Below, piece by piece: positions 36,401 to 44,844 of a stretch of DNA of 64,000 nt (its first letter is position 1; each line of letters starts with the position of its first letter). Origin of the DNA: Novosphingobium sp. CECT 9465 (lineage in GTDB: Bacteria > Pseudomonadota > Alphaproteobacteria > Sphingomonadales > Sphingomonadaceae); assembly GCF_920987055.1 (NCBI RefSeq), contig NZ_CAKLBX010000001.1:2590501-2654500 (forward strand). Direction: 5' to 3'. The translations under genes were made by a program, and so were the position numbers. The notes under the pieces were generated by a model. The model did not search any database, was not told where the DNA came from, and saw only the letters and a program-made list of their open reading frames with translations.

Positions 36401-36790
36401 AAAAAGGGTAATAGGGCGATTCTGTTGCTAGGCTCGCCCCCAGCCCCCGGTTTCCGATTCTGTTACCCGGTTCGGTCCGAACCGTGCTCACGCTTTATAA
36501 CTTCAGGGCGTTAGCCCCTAGAATTATGCTGCGAGAGCAAGTGCTTCGTTGTCGTTGGCACTTGTGAGTTTTGAGCCTTGAACGGGTTACTCAGCCCGGG
36601 CAAAAACAGCGCTTTTCAACACACGTCGATCCTAGTTCGGCCCCATCAACACCCTTGCGACAACAAGGCCCGCATCCCGAAAGACACGGTAGTGATGGTG
36701 GAGCCGCCGGGTACCGCCCCCGGGTCCGCTGTGCCTATTGCACGCCGCAATTTATCACCATAGCCGGCCTGAACCGGCAGGGACCCATAT
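36401..36790 (-). ncRNA. ssrA: Circularly permuted two-piece tmRNA
   Basis: On the minus strand the acceptor piece comes first and ends in GGCGGCTCCACCA (3' CCA at 36698-36696), then a ~50-nt intervening loop, then the coding piece beginning GGGGCCGAACTAGGATCGAC at 36644. The tag frame is 36559-36524 and encodes ANDNEALALAA followed by TAA, the alphaproteobacterial degradation tag pattern. T-stem CCGGG/CCCGG precedes the acceptor end. It rescues stalled ribosomes with SmpB. Outer ends are approximate; a TTTTT run at 36405-36401 may be the terminator. Confidence 0.95.
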
Positions 36791-36809
36791 AGGGATGCAG
36801 CGGCAAATG

Positions 36810-36835
36810 AAAAGGGGCAGGATTGCTCCTGCCCC
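36810..36835 (-). terminator. Rho-independent terminator after mscL
   Basis: A perfect 9-bp stem (GGGGCAGGA / TCCTGCCCC) with a 4-nt loop, followed on the minus strand by TTTTC. It begins 24 nt after the mscL stop and lies just upstream of the ssrA acceptor piece, insulating the two. Confidence 0.85.
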
Positions 36836-36859
36836 CGGCACACGTTTCGAAGTGAACGA

Positions 36860-37330
<471 letters not shown>

Positions 37331-37480
37331 GATCCCTTGTCCGACCGTTGCCACCGGCTGACGAACGTCACAAGTCACAATTGGTTGCATATCGGTCACA
37401 CTCTTGAAGTGCGGCCCTCTTACGCTATCTCTTGCACCATTCGGGCCGCGCCTGCGGTCCATCAAAGGGGTACGAAGTCG

Positions 37481-38116
37481 ATGGCCGCTATCCGTTTTTC
37501 CCAGATTGCCTTCGCAACTGTCGCCGCCGCCAGCCTTTCGGCCTGCGGGATCAACTCGGTCCCCGCCGCCGAGGAAGAGGCCAAGGCGCGCTGGGCCGAC
37601 GTTGAAAGCTCCTACCAGCGCCGCGCGGATCTGATCCCGAACCTCGTCGCCACGGCCAAGGGCGCCGCCGCATCGGAAACCACGATCCTGACGAACGTGA
37701 CCAATGCCCGCGCCGCCGCAACTTCGATCAACATCACCACCGACGATCTTTCAAACCCTGCCGAGTTCGAGAAATTCCAGAACGCGCAGAACCAGTTGAC
37801 CCAGGCCCTGGGTCAGTTGCGCACCGTGGTGGAAAACTACCCACAGCTGCAAAGCCAGGCGCGCTTTGCCGATCTGATGGTGCAGCTTGAAGGCACCGAA
37901 AACCGCATCAACGTATCGCGCACACGCTATAACGAGGCGGTTCAGGCCTACAACACCACGATCCGCACCTTCCCCGATGCGATCGGCGCCAAGCTGATTC
38001 ACGGTGCCAAGCCGATGGTTCCGTTCAAGGCCGCTGTCGGGTCCGAGGTCGCGCCGACGGTCAATTTCGACATGAACGCGCCTGCCGCCCCTGCTCCGGC
38101 AGCATCGGGCCAGTAA
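37481..38116 (+). CDS. lemA: LemA family lipoprotein-like protein
   Basis: A 211-residue protein with a signal segment and lipobox-like LSACG near residue 19, then LemA features: [43 protein letters not shown] and [20 protein letters not shown], predicted as a long helical bundle. LemA genes are commonly followed by TPM-domain genes, as here (1 nt and then 12 nt to the next two). Exact function unsettled. Confidence 0.92.
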   Translation: MAAIRFSQIAFATVAAASLSACGINSVPAAEEEAKARWADVESSYQRRADLIPNLVATAKGAAASETTILTNVTNARAAATSINITTDDLSNPAEFEKFQNAQNQLTQALGQLRTVVENYPQLQSQARFADLMVQLEGTENRINVSRTRYNEAVQAYNTTIRTFPDAIGAKLIHGAKPMVPFKAAVGSEVAPTVNFDMNAPAAPAPAASGQ

Positions 38117-38117
38117 C

Positions 38118-38951
38118 ATGACCCGCCCCCTGCGGGCCTTGCTTCAGGCATTCGTGGCGCTGTTTCTGCTTGTCGCAGGAACGGCGTACGCGGCCATGCC
38201 GCCCAAGCCTGCTGGCCCGGTACTGGATCAGGCGAACATCATTCCTGACGATCAGGAAGCCGCGCTTGCGCAGCGCCTGTCGGCGTACAATGCGCAGACC
38301 GGGCGCGCGGTGATCGTGGCGACCATCGCTTCGCTCGATGGCGACGATGTGGCGAGTTATACCAACAATCTCTTTCGCGCGTGGGGCGTCGGCGGGCAGA
38401 AGACCGATCAGGGGTTGTTGTTCCTGATCGCCCCCAACGATCGCAGGGTGCGGATCGAAGTCGGCTACGGGCTTGAGGAATACATGCCCGACGTGCTGGC
38501 CGGGCGGATCATCGCATCGGCGGTTACCCCGCGTTTCAAGGCGGGCGATTACCCCGGCGGCATCACTGCCGGGGTCGATCAGATTCTCACGCAATTGAAC
38601 CGCAATCCGGCTGACGCCAAAGCCGTGGCCGAAGCTGCTGCCGCCGCGCAAAGCGAAAGCACTTCGGGCGCGGGCGGAACGATTGCCAGCGCGATCTTCT
38701 GGGTCGTGCTGATCGTGATCGCCATCGCCGTGTTCGGAAGCCGCAAGCGTCGCTATGGGCAGCGCCGCAGCGGTATCGATCCCGGCATCGTGCTGTGGGG
38801 GTTGAGCGAACTCGCCCGCGCCGCATCGGACAGCAATCGCGGCTCAGGCTGGAGTGGCGGAGGCGGCGGTTCCGATTGGGGCGGCGGCGGAGGCTTCGGC
38901 GGCTTTGGTGGCGGCGATTCCGGTGGCGGCGGCGCCTCCGGTGACTGGTAA
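38118..38951 (+). CDS. TPM domain protein, YgcG-like
   Basis: A 277-residue protein with a signal peptide (ending AGTAYAAM), a TPM domain (PVLDQANIIPDDQEAALAQ, RAVIVATIASLDGDDV, IEVGYGLEEYMPDVLAGRII), a membrane helix (about residues 190-208) and a C-terminal tail of Gly/Ser/Trp repeats (GGGGSDWGGGGGFGG). Membrane topology suggests the TPM domain is periplasmic. Co-transcribed with lemA and the next TPM gene. TPM domains have reported phosphatase or assembly roles in some systems; none is assignable here. Confidence 0.9.
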   Translation: MTRPLRALLQAFVALFLLVAGTAYAAMPPKPAGPVLDQANIIPDDQEAALAQRLSAYNAQTGRAVIVATIASLDGDDVASYTNNLFRAWGVGGQKTDQGLLFLIAPNDRRVRIEVGYGLEEYMPDVLAGRIIASAVTPRFKAGDYPGGITAGVDQILTQLNRNPADAKAVAEAAAAAQSESTSGAGGTIASAIFWVVLIVIAIAVFGSRKRRYGQRRSGIDPGIVLWGLSELARAASDSNRGSGWSGGGGGSDWGGGGGFGGFGGGDSGGGGASGDW

Positions 38952-38963
38952 GCGGGACTGGTG

Positions 38964-39644
38964 ATGGCACAACCGACAATGACCCCCGCCGATCACAAGC
39001 TCGTCTCGGACGCGGTGGCTGCCGCCGAGGCCCATAGCGCGGGCGAGATCGTTACTATCGTCACGCCCCGGTCCGACAGCTACCGCGACGTCACGCTGGC
39101 CTGGTCGGCGCTGGTCGCGTTCGTTGCGCTTTGCGCGCTGGAAATCGGTGCGGGCTTTTACCTGCCGCTGATCGAGCGCCTGCTCGGCCTGTGGGCCTTC
39201 GAATGGACCCCGCGCGCCGTGCTCGGTCTTGCGCTGGTCACAGCCACGCTCAAGTTCCTCAGCATGTACCTGCTGATGCGGTTCACGCCGCTGGGCCTGT
39301 GGCTCACCCCGCGCCGCGTCCGCAACGCCCGCGTTCGCGAACGGGCGCTGACCTGTTTTCGCGTCGGCGCGGAAAGCCGCACGACCGGCCATACCGGCGT
39401 GCTGATCTACCTGAGCCTTGCCGAACACCGCGCGGAAATTATCGCCGATGCCGCCATCGCCTCAAAGGTTTCGCCCGAAACATGGGGTCATGCGATGAAG
39501 GCCATGCTCGATCCGCTGCGGCAGGGCCAGATGGCGCAAGGCATGGCCGCCGCCGTGGCCGAAGTGGGCAAGGTCCTTGCCGAGCATTTCCCGCGCAGCG
39601 ATACCGACACCAACGAACTGCCCGACAGGTTGATCGAAGTATGA
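38964..39644 (+). CDS. TPM domain membrane protein
   Basis: A 226-residue protein with an N-terminal acidic-helical start (MTPADHKLVSDAVAAAEAHSAGEIVTI), two membrane helices (about 44-66 and 80-103), and a conserved C-terminal half including ALTCFRVGAESRTTGHTGVL, LSLAEHRAEIIADAAIASKV and WGHAMKAMLDPLRQG. ATG at 38964 is preferred over a GTG one codon upstream. The stop overlaps the NUDIX gene start by 4 nt. Third gene of the lemA-TPM-TPM set. Confidence 0.88.
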   Translation: MAQPTMTPADHKLVSDAVAAAEAHSAGEIVTIVTPRSDSYRDVTLAWSALVAFVALCALEIGAGFYLPLIERLLGLWAFEWTPRAVLGLALVTATLKFLSMYLLMRFTPLGLWLTPRRVRNARVRERALTCFRVGAESRTTGHTGVLIYLSLAEHRAEIIADAAIASKVSPETWGHAMKAMLDPLRQGQMAQGMAAAVAEVGKVLAEHFPRSDTDTNELPDRLIEV

Positions 39645-40183
39645 GTCTGGAAGAAGAGTACCGCGATCACCCCGAACAGGTCCGCTGGGAGGGCCGGTTC
39701 ATCGCGGCAAAAACACGCGGTCGCTGGGAATATGTCAGCCGGGCGCGCAACATCAAGGCGGCTGTGATCCTTGCCATCGATGACGGCCATGTGATCCTTG
39801 TCGAACAATTCCGCGTGCCGCTGGGCCGCCCGTGCATCGAACTGCCCGCCGGACTGATCGGCGACGAGGCGGGCGCCGAACATGAAGACGCCGCCACTGC
39901 CGCCGCGCGCGAACTGGAAGAGGAAACCGGCTACCGTCCGGGCCGCATTGAATCACTGGGCGAATTCCACTCCTCCCCCGGCATGGTCACCGAAGCCTTC
40001 ACCCTGTTCCGCGCGCACGATCTGGCCAAGGTTTCGCAAGGCGGCGGCGTGGAAGGCGAAGGGATTACCGTCCATCGCGTCGCGCTCGCCGGGATCGAGG
40101 CGTTCCTCGCCGCAAAGCGCGCAGATGGCTATGCCATCGACGTGCGGATGCTGCTCCTGCTGTCACCCGGCATCATGGGTTAG
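39641..40183 (+). CDS. NUDIX hydrolase, ADP-ribose pyrophosphatase-like
   Basis: A 180-residue NUDIX protein from ATG at 39641, overlapping the TPM stop (ATGA). The Nudix helix is present in ATAAARELEEETGYRPG (about 87-103), preceded by IELPAGLIGDEAG as in ADP-ribose pyrophosphatases. The start of the box is less canonical than the REL-EEETG core. Substrate is inferred at the family level. It is convergent with the TonB receptor, whose stop overlaps its stop by 4 nt. Confidence 0.9.
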   Translation: MSLEEEYRDHPEQVRWEGRFIAAKTRGRWEYVSRARNIKAAVILAIDDGHVILVEQFRVPLGRPCIELPAGLIGDEAGAEHEDAATAAARELEEETGYRPGRIESLGEFHSSPGMVTEAFTLFRAHDLAKVSQGGGVEGEGITVHRVALAGIEAFLAAKRADGYAIDVRMLLLLSPGIMG

Positions 40184-42189
40184 AACGAATAGCGCAGCGA
40201 TACCCGCACCTGCCGCCGTTCTACCGGATGGATATGGCGGTCTTCCACGCCGTCGGCGCTTTCGCCGGGGAGGCGCGAGGCGTAGAAATAGGAAATGTCC
40301 GGGTCGTTCGCGTCAAACAGGTTGAGCACGTCCACCGCCAGCCGCACCGGCCCGCGCTGGCCATAAAGGCCGAAATTCACCAGCGTCGTCGCTTCTGATT
40401 TCTGCGAATTGTCCTCGATCAGCGGGGCCGAGGCGAAGTGGCGCAGGCGCAGCGTTGCGGAAACGCCGCTGCCGAAATCGGCGCTGACGCCCCCGCCTGC
40501 CACAAACGGCGCGGCGCCCGGAATGTGCGCCGCCCCCGCTGCCACGCCCCGGAAACGCGCGCGCGTCCATGCAGCGCTGCCATCCAGCGTCAGCCAATCG
40601 ACAGGTTTCCAGAACAGCGTCGCCTCGCTGCCCCAGCGGCGTGAGGCATCGTTGGGTTCGGTCGTGCCCGCATCGCCCACGAACACCAGTTCCGATGCCA
40701 GATCGAGCCAGAAGCCGACGAGCGAGGCAGTCAGCCGCCCCTGCTCCACACGCAGGCCCAGTTCCGCGCCGCGCGACCGGGCAAAGACCGGCACCTTGTC
40801 CGCCGGATCGCCGCTGGCCGGATCGACCGTGATTGCAGCGCCGCGCACGTCATTGGAATGATACCCCTCGCCGTAATTGGCATAGAATTCCACGCCTCTG
40901 GCCGCCTGCCACGCCAGCGCGGCCTTGGGCGTGACGATGGCGTCAGATCCCTTGCCCGAATTGGCGGAGAGCACCGATTGCACGTTGTACCCGATTGCAT
41001 CGGCGCGAAGGCCCAGCACCAGCCGCAGCCCCGGCGCAGCCTCGATCTGCGCCTCGCCGAACAGCCCGCCGCCATATTCATCCACCCGGTCCTGTCGGAC
41101 GGTTTCACGGATCGTGCCAGCGGTGGTGCGATATAGGCCCAGCTTGCCGATCCGGTCGAACCGCGCATCGGCCCCGACATTCCAGGTCAGCGCACCTTCG
41201 CCAAAGCGGTGCGTGATCGCACCGCCAAACACGCCGCGCCGGTCCTCCTGGCGGAATTGGTCGCCATTCACCGGATCGTCGAGAAAATAGGTGAAGTTGG
41301 ATGTCAGTTCCAGCCGTGAGGCAATGGCATAGACCGACCATTGCGTCTGTTCGCCCGTCCCGTTCACCGTCAGTCCCAGGCGCCCGGAACGCCCGCCAAG
41401 ATCAGGGTCGATGAAGCCGTTGCGCGGGATGAGGCCGGAAGCGATTGCGCGTTCGGGCACCTGATCGGTCGATGTCCACCGGCTGGTATAGCCGGAAAGT
41501 GCAACAGACAGATCGGACGTGGAAAACTTGACCAGCCCGTTCAGCTTTTCGAGATCTTCGTCCAGCACCCACGGCCCGTTCGACACGGTGCCATCGACCG
41601 CGGCCAGCAATGTACCGCCACCCAGATCGCCGCTGCCTGCGGCCAGCGCGCGCCAATAGCCCCACGATCCGCCAGTCACTTCGGCAAAGGGCCGGGCGAG
41701 CTTCGATTTCGTGGTGAACCGCATCGCACCCGCCGAAGAAAAGTCTCCGTTCTCTGCGTGATATGGCCCTTTGGTAAAGTCGATCCGTTCCACCAGTTCG
41801 GGGATCAGGAAATTGAGATCGAGATAGCCCTGCCCGTGCCCGTGGCTGCGCATGTTGACCGGCGCGCCATCGACAGACGCAGCAAGATCGGTGCCGTGAT
41901 CCAGATTGAAACCGCGCAGGAAATACTGGTTGGCCTTGCCCGCACCCGAATGCTGCGTTGCGATAAGGCCAGGCACATTTTCGGCCAGTTCGCCCACGCG
42001 CGAAATCGGCCGGTCCTCGAAATCGGCATAACCGACCGCGCCTTCAGAACCGCTGGTGGCAATCCCCACCTGTTCGATTGCACGGCCATGCACCACAATC
42101 TGCGCGCGCTCCTCAGGAGGCGGAGTTTCATCGGTCAGCGCAGGGGATGACGGCAGCAGGACGGCGGCGGCAAAGGTCATGCGGCGCAA
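40180..42189 (-). CDS. TonB-dependent outer-membrane receptor
   Basis: A 669-residue receptor with a short signal peptide, a plug domain (GRAIEQVGIATSGSEGAVGYAD, RVGELAENVPGLIATQHSG, YFLRGFNLDHGTDLAASVDG) and a beta barrel ending in VSLRYSF, a typical terminal Phe. TTG at 42189 has GGGAGA at good spacing; ATG at 42180 is an alternative. Ligand unknown; no adjacent transporter or FecR-like genes are present. The IS110 element lies 130 nt upstream of its start. Confidence 0.9.
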   Translation of the reverse strand: MRRMTFAAAVLLPSSPALTDETPPPEERAQIVVHGRAIEQVGIATSGSEGAVGYADFEDRPISRVGELAENVPGLIATQHSGAGKANQYFLRGFNLDHGTDLAASVDGAPVNMRSHGHGQGYLDLNFLIPELVERIDFTKGPYHAENGDFSSAGAMRFTTKSKLARPFAEVTGGSWGYWRALAAGSGDLGGGTLLAAVDGTVSNGPWVLDEDLEKLNGLVKFSTSDLSVALSGYTSRWTSTDQVPERAIASGLIPRNGFIDPDLGGRSGRLGLTVNGTGEQTQWSVYAIASRLELTSNFTYFLDDPVNGDQFRQEDRRGVFGGAITHRFGEGALTWNVGADARFDRIGKLGLYRTTAGTIRETVRQDRVDEYGGGLFGEAQIEAAPGLRLVLGLRADAIGYNVQSVLSANSGKGSDAIVTPKAALAWQAARGVEFYANYGEGYHSNDVRGAAITVDPASGDPADKVPVFARSRGAELGLRVEQGRLTASLVGFWLDLASELVFVGDAGTTEPNDASRRWGSEATLFWKPVDWLTLDGSAAWTRARFRGVAAGAAHIPGAAPFVAGGGVSADFGSGVSATLRLRHFASAPLIEDNSQKSEATTLVNFGLYGQRGPVRLAVDVLNLFDANDPDISYFYASRLPGESADGVEDRHIHPVERRQVRVSLRYSF

Positions 42190-42279
42190 AGCGATTCTCC
42201 CTGTATTTTCGCGCCTTGGCTTAATGTGACTGGCCGGTCAGACCAGTGACGCAAACCACTTGGCCACCCGTTTTTGACC

Positions 42280-42318
42280 GTCGCCGTAAACCCGCCCCCA
42301 GCCCCTCCCTGAAGGGAG
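42280..42318 (-). repeat. Left piece of the intergenic repeat split by the IS110 element
   Basis: GTCGCCGTAAACCCGCCC through GGGAGCG-side sequence aligns with the reverse complement of 34639-34678. It ends at the core dinucleotide AG (42317-42318), beyond which the element begins. Confidence 0.8.
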
Positions 42319-42340
42319 CGACTATCTGACAGGTCAAGTG

Positions 42341-43270
42341 TCACTGACCAATTTCAGCTCTTGTTTCGCGTGCTTTTGCGTTGAGTCGGACGAGCAGTTT
42401 TCGGGCGAGGGCGATGCGGACGACCATTTTGGGTTTACCTTGGTCGAGCAGGCGTTGGCGGAACTCTGCCATGGCCGGATCGAATTTTCGCACGATGTCG
42501 GCGACGAGGAAGAGGATCGAGCGGACAGAGCTTCTTCCACCACGGATAGATCGGGCACCGGATCGTTTGCCGCTGTCGTTCGCGATGGGCGCAAGGCCTG
42601 CAAGTTTGGCGATGGCCTTGTTCGACAGGGTTCCGATTTCGGGCAGTTCGGCCAGCAGGGTGGCAACGGTGCGATCTGCCACGCCCTTGACCGAGCGCAG
42701 TGTGCGATCAAGCGCGGTCCAGACGGGATCGTGTTCGATCAGGCCTGCGATTTCACGGGCCAGCGCTTTGGCTTGGGTATTGAAGAAGGCGATGGCCTCT
42801 TTCAGGCTGGCAAGGGCAAGCGGATCGCGGGTGGAATGCAGGCGCTGCTTTTGCACCGTGATATCGCCTGTCACTTGCCGCAACCGGGCAGAAAGCGCGC
42901 TAAGCCTTTGTTGTTCGTCGCAAGGTGGCGGCGTTGGCCGTAGCCGCCGTGCCGCAGCAAAGCAGGCGATGACCTCTGCATCGATACGGTCGGTCTTCTC
43001 CAGCCGCCCCATCGCCTCGGCAAAATGCCGTACCGCTCTGGGATTGGTCAGGGCACAGGGCATGCCTGCGCGCCACAGCGCCAGGAATGCGTCCTGTTCG
43101 AGCCCGCCACTGGATTCCATCACCACCAGCCCTGCGCCATGGCGACCGGCCCAGTCCACCAACGCAGCAATCCCCGCCTCATCATTGGCGAACCGGCGAT
43201 AGCCGCCGGCCTCGATCCAGCCATCAAGCCAGGCCTTGCTAACATCCACTCCACAAATCGTTTCGATCAC
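42341..43270 (-). CDS. IS110-family transposase/recombinase
   Basis: A 309-residue DEDD-type recombinase with GTG start. The RuvC-like domain shows CGVDVSKAWLDGW (Asp), VVMESSGGLEQ (Glu), and EKTDRIDAEVIACFA (the D-x-x-D pair); a coiled-coil-like middle follows; the C-terminal transposase_20 region has VKGVADRTVATLLAELPEIG and IRGGRSSVRSILF, where the catalytic Ser is expected. Intact, so possibly active. Family members are directed by an element-encoded bridge RNA. Confidence 0.95.
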   Translation of the reverse strand: MIETICGVDVSKAWLDGWIEAGGYRRFANDEAGIAALVDWAGRHGAGLVVMESSGGLEQDAFLALWRAGMPCALTNPRAVRHFAEAMGRLEKTDRIDAEVIACFAAARRLRPTPPPCDEQQRLSALSARLRQVTGDITVQKQRLHSTRDPLALASLKEAIAFFNTQAKALAREIAGLIEHDPVWTALDRTLRSVKGVADRTVATLLAELPEIGTLSNKAIAKLAGLAPIANDSGKRSGARSIRGGRSSVRSILFLVADIVRKFDPAMAEFRQRLLDQGKPKMVVRIALARKLLVRLNAKARETRAEIGQ

Positions 43271-43279
43271 GGTAACCTG

Positions 43280-43424
43280 CCTTGTCCGTACGGTTGAGAC
43301 ACCTGCCGACTATTCGGTCGTGCGTGACAAGCGGTGCTGGTCCCAGGCTCCCTTACGGTTACTGCCTGAGGGGTGACGGGCGACAGCACCGCAGCGCCGG
43401 GGTGGGTGGCCACCCACCCCGGCG
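43280..43424 (-). ncRNA. Predicted IS110 bridge RNA
   Basis: Read 5' to 3' on the minus strand there are three parts: a 30-nt perfect palindrome (43424-43395); a loop closed by GCGGTGCTG/CAGCACCGC (43392-43384 with 43339-43331); and a loop closed by CTTGTC/GACAAG (43331-43326 with 43286-43281). In order lie TGTCGC (43385-43380), AAGGGAGC (43354-43347), ATAGTCG (43313-43307) and ACAAGG (43285-43280), matching left target, right target, right-end donor and left-end donor. The recombinase starts about 10 nt further on. Ends are approximate and transcription is untested. Confidence 0.7.
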
Positions 43425-43472
43425 ATCAGCCGATTACATCGCAATCAACCAACAACGTCCAGATACAAGGGG

Positions 43473-43554
43473 AGCGAGACTTGCGCTTCTGCAAGAAGCG
43501 TTAGTCGCAGCGGGGAGGGTGCTCTACACCCCGTGTTTGCAACGACATAATCGC
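43473..43554 (-). repeat. Right piece of the intergenic repeat split by the IS110 element
   Basis: From AGCGAGACTTGCGCTTCTGC to CGTGTTTGCAACGACATAAT, matching the reverse complement of 34552-34636 with few differences. Together with 42280-42318 it reconstitutes one repeat copy. Confidence 0.8.
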
Positions 43555-43566
43555 TTCCTTTTTACG

Positions 43567-43601
43567 CAAAAGGCCGGTCGGACTGACTTGTCCGACCGGC
43601 C
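43567..43601 (-). terminator. Rho-independent terminator after frmA
   Basis: A perfect 11-bp stem (GGCCGGTCGGA / TCCGACCGGCC) with an 8-nt loop, followed on the minus strand by TTTTG. It starts 44 nt after the stop of the formaldehyde dehydrogenase gene. Confidence 0.85.
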
Positions 43602-43644
43602 CGATTTCATTCGCACAATGTAGACTGTGCAAACCCGTTCAGGT

Positions 43645-44757
43645 TCAGAACACCACGACCGATCGGATAGACTTGCCCGCGTGCATCAGATCGAACGCGG
43701 TGTTGATCTCTTCAAGGCCCATGACGTGGGTGATCATCGGGTCGATCTCGATCTTGCCGGTCATGTACATGTCGACGATCTTGGGCACGTCGGTGCGGCC
43801 CTTGGCGCCGCCGAACGCGGTGCCGCGCCAGTTGCGGCCCGTTACGAGTTGGAACGGACGCGTGCTGATTTCCTTGCCCGCTTCGGCCACGCCGATGATG
43901 ATGCTGGTGCCCCAGCCGCGATGGCAGGCTTCCAATGCGGTACGCATCACTTCGGTGTTGCCGGTGGCATCGAAGGTGTAATCCGCGCCGCCGTCGGTCA
44001 TCGCAACGATCTTCGCCACGGTGTCCTCGCGGCTCAGGCCCCTGGAATTGAGAAAGTCGGTCATGCCGAACTTGCGGCCCCATTCCTCGCGGGTCTCGTT
44101 GATGTCGACACCGATGATCTTGCCTGCACCCGCCAGGCGCGCACCCTGGATCACGTTCAGCCCGATCCCGCCGAGGCCGAAGACCACCACATTGTCACCC
44201 ACTTGCACCTTGGCGGTGTTTACCACCGCGCCAACGCCCGTGGTCACACCGCAACCGATATAACATGCGGACTGGAACGGTGCGTCCTCGCGGATTTTCG
44301 CCACCGCGATTTCCGGCAGGACCGTAAAGTTGGAGAAGGTGCTGCAGCCCATGTAGTGGAAGATGGTCTGACCCTTGTAGGAAAGGCGGCTGGTGCCATC
44401 GGGCATGAGGCCCTGCCCTTGCGTCGCGCGGATCGCGGTGCACAAGTTGGTCTTGCCCGAAAGGCACGATTTGCACTGGCGGCATTCCGGCGTGTAGAGC
44501 GGGATGACGTGATCGCCCGGCTTTACCGAGGTTACGCCCGGCCCCACTTCGCGCACCACGCCCGCACCTTCATGGCCCAGCACACTGGGAAAGATGCCCT
44601 CGCTGTCAAACCCGTCGAGCGTATAGGCATCGGTATGGCACACGCCGGTCGCCATGATCTCGACCAGCACTTCGCCGGCCTTGGGACCTTCAAGGTCCAG
44701 TTCGACGATCTCCAGCGGCTGCTTGGGGGCAAATGCAACTGCGGCGCGGGTCTTCAT
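43645..44757 (-). CDS. frmA: S-(hydroxymethyl)glutathione dehydrogenase / class III alcohol dehydrogenase
   Basis: A 370-residue zinc-dependent enzyme oxidising S-hydroxymethylglutathione (formaldehyde detoxification) and reducing S-nitrosoglutathione. Catalytic zinc ligands lie in [20 protein letters not shown] and VLGHEGAG, structural zinc in [15 protein letters not shown], and NAD binding in [16 protein letters not shown] LysR gene is divergent, 87 nt away, with a palindrome between them that may be its operator. Confidence 0.96.
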   Translation of the reverse strand: MKTRAAVAFAPKQPLEIVELDLEGPKAGEVLVEIMATGVCHTDAYTLDGFDSEGIFPSVLGHEGAGVVREVGPGVTSVKPGDHVIPLYTPECRQCKSCLSGKTNLCTAIRATQGQGLMPDGTSRLSYKGQTIFHYMGCSTFSNFTVLPEIAVAKIREDAPFQSACYIGCGVTTGVGAVVNTAKVQVGDNVVVFGLGGIGLNVIQGARLAGAGKIIGVDINETREEWGRKFGMTDFLNSRGLSREDTVAKIVAMTDGGADYTFDATGNTEVMRTALEACHRGWGTSIIIGVAEAGKEISTRPFQLVTGRNWRGTAFGGAKGRTDVPKIVDMYMTGKIEIDPMITHVMGLEEINTAFDLMHAGKSIRSVVVF

Positions 44758-44814
44758 TTCCAGCTCTCCATTTCAATTGCGGGCGCGATAGCATAATTGC
44801 GGCAAAACTGATAA

Positions 44815-44829
44815 ATCGCACAATGCGAT
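44815..44829. promoter_or_regulatory. Candidate LysR operator between frmA and the LysR gene
   Basis: ATCGCA-CAA-TGCGAT is a perfect 6-3-6 inverted repeat matching the T-N11-A type bound by LysR proteins. It lies 58 nt from the frmA start and 15 nt from the regulator start, so it could serve both. Confidence 0.5.
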
Positions 44830-44844
44830 AAACACTGTTGCAAG

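Larger units (their letters stand above)
42319..43474 (-). mobile_element. IS110-family insertion sequence
   Basis: A 1156-bp element (counting one core dinucleotide) set by comparing both junctions with the empty copy of the same repeat at 34552-34678. The element carries one recombinase gene (42341-43270), only 22 nt after it and about 200 nt before it. There are no terminal inverted repeats. The core on each side reads CT on the minus strand (43474-43473 and 42318-42317), as known for IS621. The long non-coding end upstream of the recombinase carries the predicted bridge RNA. Confidence 0.88.

Noticed and set aside
36579..36792. Short plus-strand frames in the region after the small membrane protein
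   Set aside because: They lie over the ssrA gene, which explains the sequence on the other strand.
42311..43480. Target-site duplication GGAGCGA flanking the IS110 element
   Set aside because: Comparison with the empty repeat shows that the shared bases come from the core and the adjacent element/target resemblance; IS110 elements integrate by recombination at a core and are not expected to duplicate the target.
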